A stretch of DNA of 64,000 nt, taken from the NCBI GenBank assembly GCA_038501625.1, contig JAZAYU010000010.1, forward strand, positions 3,804,912-3,868,911. Direction: 5' to 3'. Position numbers and translations under genes: made by a program. The notes beneath the pieces are model-generated. The model did not search any database. It worked only from the letters and a program-made list of their open reading frames with translations, and was not told where the DNA came from. The DNA comes from Corbicula japonica (taxonomy: Eukaryota; Mollusca; Bivalvia; Venerida; Cyrenidae). Within the stretch, counting starts at the first letter, position 1. Each line of letters starts with the position of its first letter. Shown piece by piece: positions 12,414 to 25,500 of this stretch.

Positions 12414-13478
12414 TATAACTGTAAACTAATGACATTAAAATTAAGAATAAAACTGTAATTTATCTAACAAGAAATTGAAGTGTTGATTACAGCAATAACA
12501 TTTTTTTAAAAATAAATTTTAAAAGCCTCCACAGGATGCAAAAAGCAGGACTTGCTGTACTTGCTACAATGTTGTTGCAGTGATTGTGTATGATAGTTAA
12601 AATGATTGGTGATAAATTTTGAAGAAAAAAGTCAAATTAATTGGACAAAAAAATGAACAGTGTTCATCAGTCATCTAGACTGCATATGCTGTAAAACAAA
12701 TCCTAACTTAATGTACTATGTTAAAAAATTTATTTCGTACTGGTCTAGTTTTCACATGTTTTGGAAAGTGCACGAAATCAAGCCCTAGGCAAATAAAACC
12801 ATGAATCTAATAGCAAAACATTTAACAATAATAATACTGCACAAATTTAAAGAGGGATTCAAAGGGGGTTCAGAAGGATTGCTCAAAATCCCTTTTGGGC
12901 CAGCAAATATTTAAACATTTTCATAGGGATTTTGGCCAGAAAGTTGGAAGTTATGATGTGACTACCTTAAGACTGCCTCAAATGGACCCCCTTTGTGGCA
13001 ATCTTACATCCGACAATAGCCCTTGAGAATTTATGTCCCTCACAAAAATGTAATTTTTGCTCTTTGACCAAAATTAAATGATACCACATCAAGTGTAAGC
13101 GGGGACTAACAAAAGCTCTGACAACTACTCACTTTATTAATCACAGATTGAAATAAAAATAAAATTAGTATTATTAAGTTTGTCATTTGTTTGTTCATTA
13201 TCAACCTCCTATACACTGCTGTGATTTTTCTTTGACACTAACATATAAGCCAAGTTATATTTCAACATAAAATCCATTTGGGCAGATTGTTCTATAAAAA
13301 TTCACCAAATTAAAAAGGCACACATTAAACTTAAAGAAAGTTTCACTTTTGCACAGTTTTTAACTGTTTGGTCCAAGGTGCAAATTCTAACGTTTTCTGT
13401 GACCCTATTTCAATATCAATTTCAACAGTAACTCCATGCACTGAAAGGGTACCTTGGCAAAAAGCATGGACTTTCAAA

Positions 13479-13550
13479 TCAGGCCATCATGGCTGCTCCT
13501 TCTTTTTTAGCTTCCAAGGTCAAACCTGATCCTGAAAACCCTGAGGCTCC
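13479..13550 (-). CDS. NOSIP: NOSIP last exon, 23 codons plus stop
   Basis: Found by searching for the expected Gly-rich tail. The acceptor is TTTGCAG at 13551-13557. It encodes GASGFSGSGLTLEAKKEG and then AAMMA before TGA at 13481-13479. The human tail is GGTGFAGSG-like, so position and composition agree. The exon is too short to appear as a clear open frame on its own. Confidence 0.9.
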   Translation of the reverse strand, partial: GASGFSGSGLTLEAKKEGAAMMA

Positions 13551-16500
13551 CTGCAAACAACAGAATAATTTGTTTGTTTTAACAAAATGCTCCTGTTGGT
13601 CTTAACAATGTTTAAGCAGATGTGGGGTGGGAAAAAGGGGACAAATCTACTGCTTAGTGCAAACACATAATAACTACCCTAGAAATATTTTGCACTTAAA
13701 GAGTTATTGCTCAAAGTACTTGAAATATTTCTCAGGCCTTGCATAATTATTTCAAAGAAAATGTGGAGAATGTTGATTTTAATCACCAGTGCAAATTCTG
13801 GTGGTGAAAAAAGCATGCTGTTTTTTTTAATGTGCAATTTTATGTTTTGAACCGAAAACAGAAATAATACACCATGTTCATAGCAATTCAATTCTGAGTT
13901 GTTGTCATAAACAGCAGTATAATAACCTTTATATTACCTTCAATCAAATATCAATAACTGACACTTCTAGCTGAATAACATGTCAATATGTCAATCCCTC
14001 CAAACAACATTGGAGAAACTTTAAACGCAAATGTGTTGAAACATTTATTGCTATAAAAATATGTTATTATTCATTATAATTCACAATAAAACATGTATAA
14101 TCCATCAAAACATTAATTGTCAATAAATAATTTTTCATGGTGATCTATTTGTTATCAAAAATCATAATTAATTGGTAAATAATGTCATTCACAATCTCAA
14201 AATTGATCATTTATTTCGTCAAAAAAAAAAAATATTTTGTTTTTCTAATATCATTTTTTTATTTGTTACATGTAGTTCATTTGGTCATTTGATTTGACAT
14301 TTTTGTTGTTCAACCTATGTCATTTCTAATCTCTTACAAACAGAGTACATATAACTTTGTCTCGGCCAACTGCTAATTGTTTAACAACTAAATATAATTT
14401 TAGTCTTCTTTTTTCAACAGACTCAAAGTTATCTTTTGTTTCAAACTTCTAACAACATAATTAAATATATACTTTTTACTAAACCCTTTACTACATGGGC
14501 TATGGAAATTATCCAATGGGCAAACAGTGTGGATCTGGATCAGCCAGTACTTCCCTGCCATCTGGTTAGGATCAACACTGTTCGCTTTTAGGTTCATAAG
14601 GTTATTTCTGACAAAGAGCCAAAAGCCTAGAAACATATCCAATGACACAAATGTGCATTCTATTAAAATTATTCAATTACTCTGAAGTTTGTTTTAGCTG
14701 TTATGGAAATTATTACGGCAGCATTTACATACTGCAAAAATGTCCATAATAATTCAATAAAATTACAGAAAGTGAGTAAACATGTAGTTAGAATTATTAA
14801 CCATTTACTCCGTGGGCCAACAGTGTAGATCCAGATCAGCCAGCACATCTATGCCATCTGACAAGGATCCACACTGTTCACTTTAAAATCCATTGGTTAT
14901 TTCTCTTGCAACATCAGATGGCACGGATGTGCTGGCTGGTCTTGATCAATACTGGTTGCACAAACATTTAAACATGACATTGTATATATGGATTAAAGGG
15001 TTAAGGTTAGAGGCTGGCTACTTACCCTTTGTAGCGGTATGATATCTTTTTCTGTCAGTGGTTTGCCATTTATTGGATCAAGCATATCTTTCTTTATCAG
15101 TTTTTCTACACAATCCATGGTAACTACACAGCCCCTGGTAAATAAATATACTGACTCAAAGGTGGATTTAATGTGAAAGTGATTTTTTAAATTTATTTTT
15201 GTTGGACGATGATCCAAAATAACATAGACTTTTGTTATTGCATCTTTATTTGAAACATGTTCTCTATAAATTATATACTAAAATCAATCAGAACTAAATG
15301 TTACAAACGAAGCTATAATGTGTATATGTTTAAGTGATTTCAAAAGCGTGTCGCTTTTTTGAATAACCATGGTAACATCCAAGCAGCGCACATAATTTCT
15401 ATGTTATTTTGGATCATTCCTCATAACTGATAGTTATTCACAAGGCATTTTTGTATGGTTTTACTTAGCAATGCTTCATTCGTAAAATAGCACAAGTTCA
15501 ATAACACATGACTGTGACAATGTACTGTCCTCCTTTAGTTTGTCAAAACAATAAAAATTAAGTATAAAATGCCATATTTCTGTCAAATGTGATCTTGACT
15601 TATCGGTTATGTCTAAATCAAAATGAAAGGGTTCAACAGACTTACGAAGTCCTGAGGACAGCGGCTGGGACAGAATTTCCAAGGACATCATTAGTTACTG
15701 CACACACATATCTTGCCTGAAAAACAAACAAATCCACCACATACAGTAACCCATTACTCCTTACATACAGGTTTCATAGCATGCGCCAACAGTGTAGATC
15801 CAGATCAGTGAGAACATTCTTGCCATCTGGATCAGAATCTGCACTGTTCACTTCTTGGTCAGAAATAACCTTATGAAACAAAATGCAAGTAGTGTAGATC
15901 CTGATCAGATGCCCATGGATGACAGCCATATCCCACACAAATCCTAGCAACAATGATAATTTTACCAGTGCAAAATACAATTATACCACAGTACTCTATC
16001 AATGGAATCTGATATTGTATGTTTTACATCTTTGAATCTGACTTTCTATTGTATAAAAGAAAAAAAGCTATTTAACTGTCACACACATATTATTACTTAT
16101 TAAGTATCACTGGACCAAGTTACCTAATCAATCTAACGTTTTTCTGTGTAATACAAAAATCATTTACCATTGGACAAGAGAGCAAAATTGTAAATCATCC
16201 AAAAGCAAACTTTCACTATCAGCTATTCTTTTGGTAACATTATTTTCCTCTGCCACACTATATGAGCTATTAAACTCAAACTAACATTGTTATTTGAACT
16301 TCACCTTTTACACCATGGGTATTGATGTTTGTTATCCCATGGACAAAAAGTGTAGATCCAGATCAGGCAGCACAACTGTCTGAAACTTAACCCTTTCCTG
16401 GATATTTACGCATTTTTACGCATGTGCGACCAGTGTATATCCAGATCAGCCGGCACATTTGTGCCGTCTGATCAGGATCTGCACTGGTCGCATTTTGGTC

Positions 16501-19500
16501 AGAAATAACCTAATGAATCAATAAGCAAACAGTTTAGATCCTGATCAGACGGCACGGATGTGCCAGCTGATCTGGATCTAAACTGTTCCCCCTAGCAATA
16601 AATGTGTATCTGTACAGGAAAGCGTTAACATGGAAACATTTATGTAACAAGAAAGTCTGATCCATCATAAAAGTTGACAAACCTGTTTATTTATAAGAGC
16701 AGTTTTAGAATCTCTATCCTTTATGTCTGTAAAATTGACATCAATTAAATCCTTTAATTTGATTGGTTTACCACTCATTGGACACCGCACCTTCTCATCC
16801 TGTAAGATAGTACATAAGTTCTGTCAGGATTATTTTAATTTTGTATATGTATTGTTAAAGTATACATGTATAATTCACTTTGTAAATTTCAATCAAAGAC
16901 CTATATATTACATATAAGGTCTTTGTTTCAATTGAACAGTTTTTGTAATAAGAAATGATTTTATATTAGTCATCAAACAAGCACTATACCAAAGATCATA
17001 AATCTAAATCTGGAGACCAGTCTCAAATCTCAGGCATCTGACTGGCTGAAATGGTTGTCTAGGGATAAAAGGTTGCGTGCATCGTATGTTCCGTAGGTGG
17101 TTAGTGAGTTGTACGTGCTTACAATGCAAGATCTCCGTGCGATTTCCATCTCAACGTACGGAGGCCGTACTGCACACGTACCGTGTTCTTACTCGCTCGC
17201 TCGTTGTAAGTGCGTGCAAGTGCGGTGAACGTAAGTTTATTTCGGTCGCTGTTGAGTGATATATATAAGGACGACCTATCGATACTCGAAATATTTTATA
17301 TACCGCAGAGGTCCGTGCGCACACCGTGCGTTGTAAGTGCAGAGCACGTACTTGCTCTGTACAGTCCGCCTGAGTTCTGTGCGCGTTTTGGACGGTTGAA
17401 CTGAGAAAGCACGGACCACGCACGGACCACGCAAAGACTCGCAGAGGCAGTGCGTTATGCGCTCGTGGACATACAGGGCACGCACTTCACCCAAACGGGT
17501 AGTGAATCCTTAGCCCACACGCAGCTCGAACGCAGAGAAAGTTTTGCATGCACTAAAAATGCTACGGCGTCTCTGCGTGCTCCCAAATCCGTACGGAGGA
17601 GGTACTCACCACGTAAGGATCCCTGAATTTGGTCCACGTTTTTGCACATACACAGCACGCACTTGCACATATGGCAGGTTGTGACCGGGGCTTAAGAGTT
17701 TGTATTTGTATTTGAGTAAATTAGCAAAAAACGATGGCCCAAGCAGCTGGTTAACTGCAAGTGTTAATTTCAAAGACTGGAATAGTTCATTGCATTCATC
17801 ATGTGTTCATGAGGGTATGAAAAAAACATTTGGGTTGTTTAAAATGTGTTAATTAATGGGATGAGATTTTTTTATTTGATCAAAGCATGCATATGAATGT
17901 TATAGCACTGCTTCAGTCTATTATTATGAAATGGCAATGAAAGGGGATAGTCTATAATAAATAATTAATGGCATGGTATGTTATACTGTCATATTATTTA
18001 ATTTCGCGGGGAAGAATCTTCGCATAAAACCCGTAAATAACAAATTCGCAGGGGCATAAATTCGCGCAATTGTATTTTCCAGTAAAGAAACACTGTTAAA
18101 TGGTTTAATTTCGCTGGGCTTGAATTTCGTGCTCTTGCCATAGCGCAAATACGCGAAAATTAAAACCGCGTGAAATAAAATGATTTGACAGAGGTCTATA
18201 ATTAGCTTATAGCACAGGAATGGGATGAACATACAGGTTTCTCTTCCATTTTAGGTGCAGCATCCGGCGTAAGAGAAGGAACCCAAAAACTTGGCAGTTG
18301 TTTACTCTTTCCATCTTTCATGTTGGACACTGACTGCCCACTGCTTGTACCTGAAACAAGTATTTTTGTAATTCTTTCACCTCAAAACTTGAGACTAATT
18401 TTTAATCCTTTTCTTTTTAATTCTATATAATATGCACCATTGCAGGAGTTTTACCATTTACTTCATAACTATGGCATTTATCCTATGTGTGAACAGTATA
18501 GATCTTAAACAGCTGGCACATCTGTGTTTCGGTGCCCAAGGTTATAAAACTGAGCATGGAAACCAGTCTCAAATCTCAAGCATCTGATTGGCTGAAATGG
18601 CGACTGGTCGCCATTTCAGCCAATCAGATGCTTGAGATTTGAGACTGGTTTCCAAACTCAGTTTTATAACCTTCAGCCCTGATCTGGATCTGCACTGTTT
18701 GATTTGTTCAGAAATTATATCATCCAGGCCATAAAAAGCAATATATGTGGAGTAAAGGGTTAATTGTTTAAAACTAGATCATTATACATTGATAAACACC
18801 ACATTTTTTTTGTATTCCAAATCATAAGTTCTTTAAAAACTATATTTTTAATAAATTGGCAATAGTAGATTTTAAGTTTATTCATTGAACAGTTTATTCC
18901 ACCAGTGTAGAAACTGATAATCTGTCTGATCCAGATCTACAATGTTCACTTCTTTATCAGAAAAAGTCTTATTAATACATATACACATAAACAGTGTAGA
19001 TCCTGATCAGCCAGCTGATGTGGACCTTCACTGGGCCCAAGATCATAAAACTAAGTTTGAGATCAGTCTCAAATCTCAAGGATCTGATTGGAGGAAATGG
19101 CAACTGGTCGCCATTTCAGCCAATCAGATGCTTGAGATTTGAGACTGATCTCCAGATTAAGTTTTATGATCTTGGGCACTGGTTTCCCAGGCCAATGTTT
19201 TTTCATGCAAGGTAACTGGGCCCGAGATCATTAAACTAAATCAGGGCCCAAGATCATAAAGCTAAGTTTTGAGATCAGTCTCAAATCTCAATGATCTGAT
19301 TGGCTGAAATGACGACTGGTCGCCATTTCAGCCAATCAGATGCTTGAGATTTGAGACTCATCTCCAGATTTAGTTTTATGATCTTGGGCACAGGAGATCA
19401 GTCTCAAATCTCAAGCAACTGGTCACCATTTCAGCCAATCAGATGCTTGAGATTCGAGACTAGTCTCCAATCTGTTTTATGAGCTTGGGCCCTAAGCAAA

Positions 19501-22500
19501 TTGGTCTTATTTTTTACCCTTTGAAATTGAAGTCAAAAAATAGTAGACCCTCATAAGTGTCCAATTTATGATTTTGGGTCAAGACCTGCCATCATACCTG
19601 GCTGAGGAGATTTCAATGAAGGGGCTTCCAATGTCCTGCTGGAAAAGTTCTTCACCTTTTCTGCTTCTTCCAACTTTCGAATTTCCTCTGCATTGGCCTG
19701 GAAATGGTACAAGGTGTGAAAAATATGGAAAATATCAGCTACTTCCTTCCATGTAAATAGGTAAACAATTTTATATCAAACAAACAAGTACAGTTAACTT
19801 TTGACATTAACTGCACCCATATGTCTTTGAAACTTCCTAGAATAAAGAACTCGGATTGGATAAAAGGGTCATAATGATTTTGTCTTGTATGTGACCTAAA
19901 GCGCAAAGGTATTTCAAAATTCATCCATGTGTGTAGAAGTACAAGCCAGGACAAGCAATCTGGATGCACACACATGCATGAACATATAACAAACTGTGGT
20001 GCTAAATATAACGATAATATCAAGCTATCCACAATCAGTGCTGGAAGTTTTTAAACCAGCCTCAAATCTCAAGCATCTGATTGGCTGAAATGGCCACCAA
20101 TTGCCATTTCAGCCAATCAGATCCTTGAGATTTGAGACCTGTTTCTATTCTCAGTTTCAACCTTGGAACCAGGCTTGACAAAATCACCAGTTTCTTCACA
20201 TCAACTGCCTCTTATTTTATCCTGATTATAATCTGACCACAGGCGTTTGAAGTACATGTATTGCCTCTAATTTGTGTCTACTTTCACTTTCAATATTCTT
20301 TTATATCTTCAATTTTGCATAAGACATTATATCGCACAGTGTAAGTAAGCACTTATCATAGATGAAACTTCAAACACACGTGATCAGACCATAATTAAGT
20401 TATTAAATAACTTCAAGGGCAAATAATTTGTTTACCTTTGCTTTTTGTTTCTGTTTTTCGTACTCTTTCAGTTTTCTTGCGATTTCTTTTTTCTTCTGGA
20501 GAATGTATGTAATGATGGCCTCTTTGTCATACAAGTATCCATCTTTTCTGAAACATTTGTTCTTTCACATCAGCATTTATTGTTAATTTTCATGCTATTA
20601 AGTGTCAAGGTCATTGTCGATGCCAATAGTTTCCATAGAGACGTTGAATATTCAAGAAAATACCTGTCCTTCTTTGTTCTATAAGCAAATTTTGTAATTT
20701 TGGAGATTGGATGGTAAATTCGACCCTCTGATTATTTTTAGCACTGATAAAATGCCGTGAATGATGGCAGATCTGGATCTGTGACCCTGCCCATGAGATA
20801 AAAGGTGTATATGGAATAAAGGGTTAAATGAGGGTCTTCACGTCAAAAGCACAAAACATCTTCTTTTGGATAACTGGTTGTGATGTTTTACATTCCCTTA
20901 ATAAACTCCCTTGAAAAAGTTGCTATCATTAACAATAAATAATTCATTATTGGTAAGTTGTTACTGTTACACAAGTTGATATCTTATATGAGATTGTTCA
21001 GACTGTATAATACAATTATTAGCAAAAAAAAAGCTGTCAAAACTTCTATTCTAACACAGACTTCAGTAAAATTTATTACAACACTAATTTATCATTTGGT
21101 TAAAGCCCCAGCCCTAAACTTAAGTAAGAATATACTATTGAAAAATCATATTTGTCCATATAGACTTCAATATATAAACTCTCTAACAGAACACAAAAGG
21201 TCCGATCGAATTCTTTCTTACAGACGGGATTTTCGATGATATTGTTAAATTATCGTTCACAAACTTTTTAGAAGCTAAATATAATGGAGCTATTTTTAGC
21301 ACCAACGAAGAGACCACTTCATGCGCGATCTCGATTTCTGTGAGGTTTTGGAAATCCTCCTTTCGCTTTAAGTCGCGCGGACCAAATTTATTTTAGTAAA
21401 TTAAAATTATATTAGCCCGAACTAATGCTGCAAATTTGTGCCTATAGTTCCAATTACATGTAATATTTCATACAAGAACGTGTAAAATTGAAGTAATGCC
21501 GCTTTAACTTCTACTGCAGCTGTCATTTAAGTTTGTTATTTAACCCTAAACTCCTAAGGCAAAATTTCTTTATCCAACTGCAACTGATAAAGATCCATAT
21601 CAGCCTGCACATTGGTGCAAACTTATCTGGACACACCAGGGTTAAAGGTTATTAAACTGAGTTTGGAAACCAGTCTCAAATCTCAAGCATCTGATTGGCT
21701 GAAAGGGCGACTGGTCAATCAGATGCTTGAGATTTGAGACTGGTTTCCATTCTTTGTTTTATAACCTTGGAGCCAGTTGCTACTTTCCTGACCAATAAGC
21801 ACACCGTGTTAACTGACTGAACTGATAGTCTGATCTGGATCTACATAAGTAGACTTAAGATTCATTTGGTAATTTTAACCAATAAGGGATCAGTGTACAT
21901 CCTGATCAGATGGGAGGATGTGCCAGCTGATCTGGATCTACTCTGTTTGCCCATGCAATAAAGGCAAACCGATGGAGTCATTTGTCAAAATAACACAAAT
22001 ATTTACACTAAATACTTACGTGACAACAGGATTTCTGCATGGCTGTAGAGTCAAGCAACAACAATCAAACTCCTGTAAAACAAAAACTAGAATTATCACT
22101 GAAAGTGATTAAATACCCCCACATGTGTGCTTGATACTTGAACTGGGAATTCTTAGAATCAATGTGTGCCAAAAAATGTTAAAATATCTTTCATTAGAAA
22201 TCATCCAGAAACTAATTTTTCTATTTTTAGTAACAATGAACACTGACCTTGACCCCACCTGAGGCCCATTTTCAATACCAAGTTTCGTCTTCACACTACC
22301 TATATAGCAATTTTCATCACAATATCTAATTCCGAACTACAGTTATTGAGCATATAAAGTTTTTCTTTTTTAAGTAACAGTGGCCTTGACCCCACATGCC
22401 TTACTTTTAATTCCAAAAGTAGTCTTCACAGAAACCACCAGTACACCAAATTTCATTCAAGAATATAATTCTAAGCTATAGTTACTGAGTGGAAATGAAG

Positions 22501-25500
22501 TTTTGAAGTTAAAATTACAGTTACCTTGACCTTGAACCCACAGGCCCCAAAGTCAAACCTAACCTGTATCTTGTAATGTTACATCTGTATCCCAATAAAT
22601 AATTAAATCTATTAAGTATTTCACGGGTTATCGCCCAGAAACAGCTTTTCTATTTTAAGTTACAGTGACCTTGACATTGACCCAACATGCACGAAAGTCG
22701 AACTCAACCTGTATCTTCTGATGTTACATCTATGTCCCAAAAAAGAATTTTATCTGTGAAGTATTGCACGAGTTATCATCCGGAAACCATTTTCTATTTT
22801 TAGCAACACTGACCTTGACATTGACCCCAACAGCCCCAAAGTCGAACCTGACCTGTACCTTGTGATGTTACGACTGTGTACAAAACATTTTAAAACTAGA
22901 GCTATCACTGAAGGTGATTAATACCCCCGCAATACTGCTTTGTCAGAGTATACAGAAATGATGTTTGCATCTTTCATGGGTGAAAGTTGAAAAATAATTG
23001 AAATCCTGAAAATTTGTTGCAAAAGTTGTGTTTAAAAATAGCGACTTGGGTTTTCACCGGATGTAAACAAAACTGTAAAAGTAGTTGACGTCACAAGGTT
23101 TTGTTGAATCGTGCTCCCCTTCTAAAAAATAATGGACTGATCCAAATGAAAAAAAATATGTCATGCAAATCTAATCACGAACGTATGTTAAAAGTTTGAA
23201 AACTGGAGAAGTAGTTTGTGTCATAAGATTTTGTTAAATAATGCTCCCCTCCAACCAAAAATGGACTGATCCATAAAAAATATGTCACTAACATGCGCAC
23301 TTCATGCAGAACATATGATTTCAGTTTCAAGTCGATATCTTGAAAACTGTAGAAGTTTGCATAACACAATTGTGTTAAATCATGTCCCCTGCAAAAAAGA
23401 ATGGACTGATCCACACAAAAATTATGTCACGCACATCTACACTTCAGGCCGAACATATGTTTAAAGTTTCAAGTCAATATCTTAAAAACTGAAGAAGTAG
23501 TTCGTGTCACAAGATTTTGTTGAATCATACTCCCCTGCTAAAAAATAATGGACTGATCCACATGAAACAAAGTATGTCATGGAAATCTACTCACAAACTT
23601 ATGTTTAAAGTTTGAAAACTGGAGAAGTAGTTTGCGTCATAAGATTTTAAATAAAAGATTTTGTTTAATAATGCTCCCCTCCAAAAAATAATGGACTGAT
23701 CCACAAAAAATATGTCGCATACATGAGCACTTCGTGCAGAACATACAATTTTAGTTTAAAATCTTATATCTTGAAAACTGTAGAAGTTTGCATCACACAA
23801 TTTTGTTAAATCCTGTCCCCTGCAATAAATAATGGACTGATCCACACGAAAAATATGTCATGCACATCTACACTTCATGCCGAACACATGTATAAAGTTT
23901 CAAGTCAACATCTTAAAAACTGTAGAAGTAGTTCGCATCACAAGATTTTGTTGAATCATGCTCCCTTCCGATAAATAATGGACTGATCCAAATGAGACAA
24001 AAAAATTTGCGCAAATGTACTCACAAACATATGTTTAAAGTTTCAAGTCGATATCTTGAAAACTGTTGACGTAGTAAGTGTAGAAGTTTGCATTACACGA
24101 TTTTGTTAAATCATGTCCCCTGCAAAAAATAATGGACTGATCCACACGAAAAAATTGTCACGCACATCTACACTTCATGCCGAACACATGTATCAAGTTT
24201 CAAGTCAATATCTTAAAAACTGTAGAGGTAGTTCGTGTTACAAGATTTTGTTGAATCATGCTCCCTTCCGAAAAATAATGGACTGATCCACATGAGACAA
24301 AAAAAAATTGCGCAAATGTACTCATGAACATATGTTTAAAGTTTCAAGTCGATATCTTGAAAACTGTTGACGTAGTAAGTGTAGAAGTTTGCATAACACA
24401 ATTTTGTTAAATCATGTCCCTGCAAAAAATAATGGACTGATCCACACAAAAAGTATGTCACGCACATCTACACTTCATGCTGAACAAATGTATGAAGTTT
24501 CAAGTCAATATCTTAAAAACTGTAGAAGTAGTTCGCATCACAAGATTTAGAAGTTTGCATAACACGATTTTGTTAAATCATCAAGTCCCCTGCAAAAAAT
24601 AATGGACTGATCCACACGAAAAATATGTCACGCACATCTACACTTCATGCCGAACATGTGTATCAAGTTTCAAGTCAATATCTTAAAAACTGTAGAAGTA
24701 GTTCGTGTCACAAGATTTTGTTAAATCGTGCTCCCCTCCGAAAAATAATGGACTGATCCACATTAGAAAAAAAAAAGTTTGCGCAAATGTACTCACGAAC
24801 ATATGTTTAAAGTTGACGTAGTAAGTGTAGAAGTTTGCATAACACGATTTTGTTAAATCATGTCCCCTGCAAAAAATAATGGACTGATCCACACGAAAAA
24901 TATGTCACGCACATCTACACTTCATGCCTAACATATGTATGAAGCTTCAAGACAATATCTTAAAAACTGTAGAAGTAGTTCACGTCACAAGATTTTGTTA
25001 AATCATGCTCCCCTCGGAAAAATAATGGACTGATCCACATGAGACAAAAAACAAATTTGCGCAAATGTACTCACAAACATATGTTTAAAGTTTCAAGTTG
25101 ATATCTTGAAAACTGTTGACGTAGTAAGTGTAGAAGTTTGCATAACACGATTTTGTTAAATCATGTCCCTGCAAAAAATAATGGACTGATCCACACGAAA
25201 AATATGTCACGCACATCTACACTTCATGCCGAACAAATGTATGAAGTTTCAAGTCAATATCTTAAAAACTGTAGAAGTAGTTCGCATCACATGATTTAGA
25301 AGTTTGCATAACACGATTTTGTTAAATCATCAAGTCCCCTGCAAAAAATAATGGACTGATCCACAAGAAAAATATGTCACGCACATCTACACTTCATGCC
25401 GAACATGTGTATCAAGTTTCAAGTCAATATCTTAAAAACTGTAGAAGTAGTTCGCGTCACAAGATTTTGTTAAATCGTGCTCCCCTCCGAAAAATAATGG

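Larger units (their letters stand above)
10683..13478. other. Intergenic region between the convergent GPCR and NOSIP 3' ends
   Basis: The stretch holds the 3' UTRs of both genes. A reverse AATAAA for NOSIP is possible at 13133-13138. It also contains an interspersed-repeat candidate, a GAT microsatellite and a pogo-like element. Small open frames here have no recognisable domain. Confidence 0.5.

Noticed and set aside
17077..17670. Several overlapping frames in the GC-richer segment
   Set aside because: GC-richer sequence has fewer stops. Frames overlap on both strands and show no domain.
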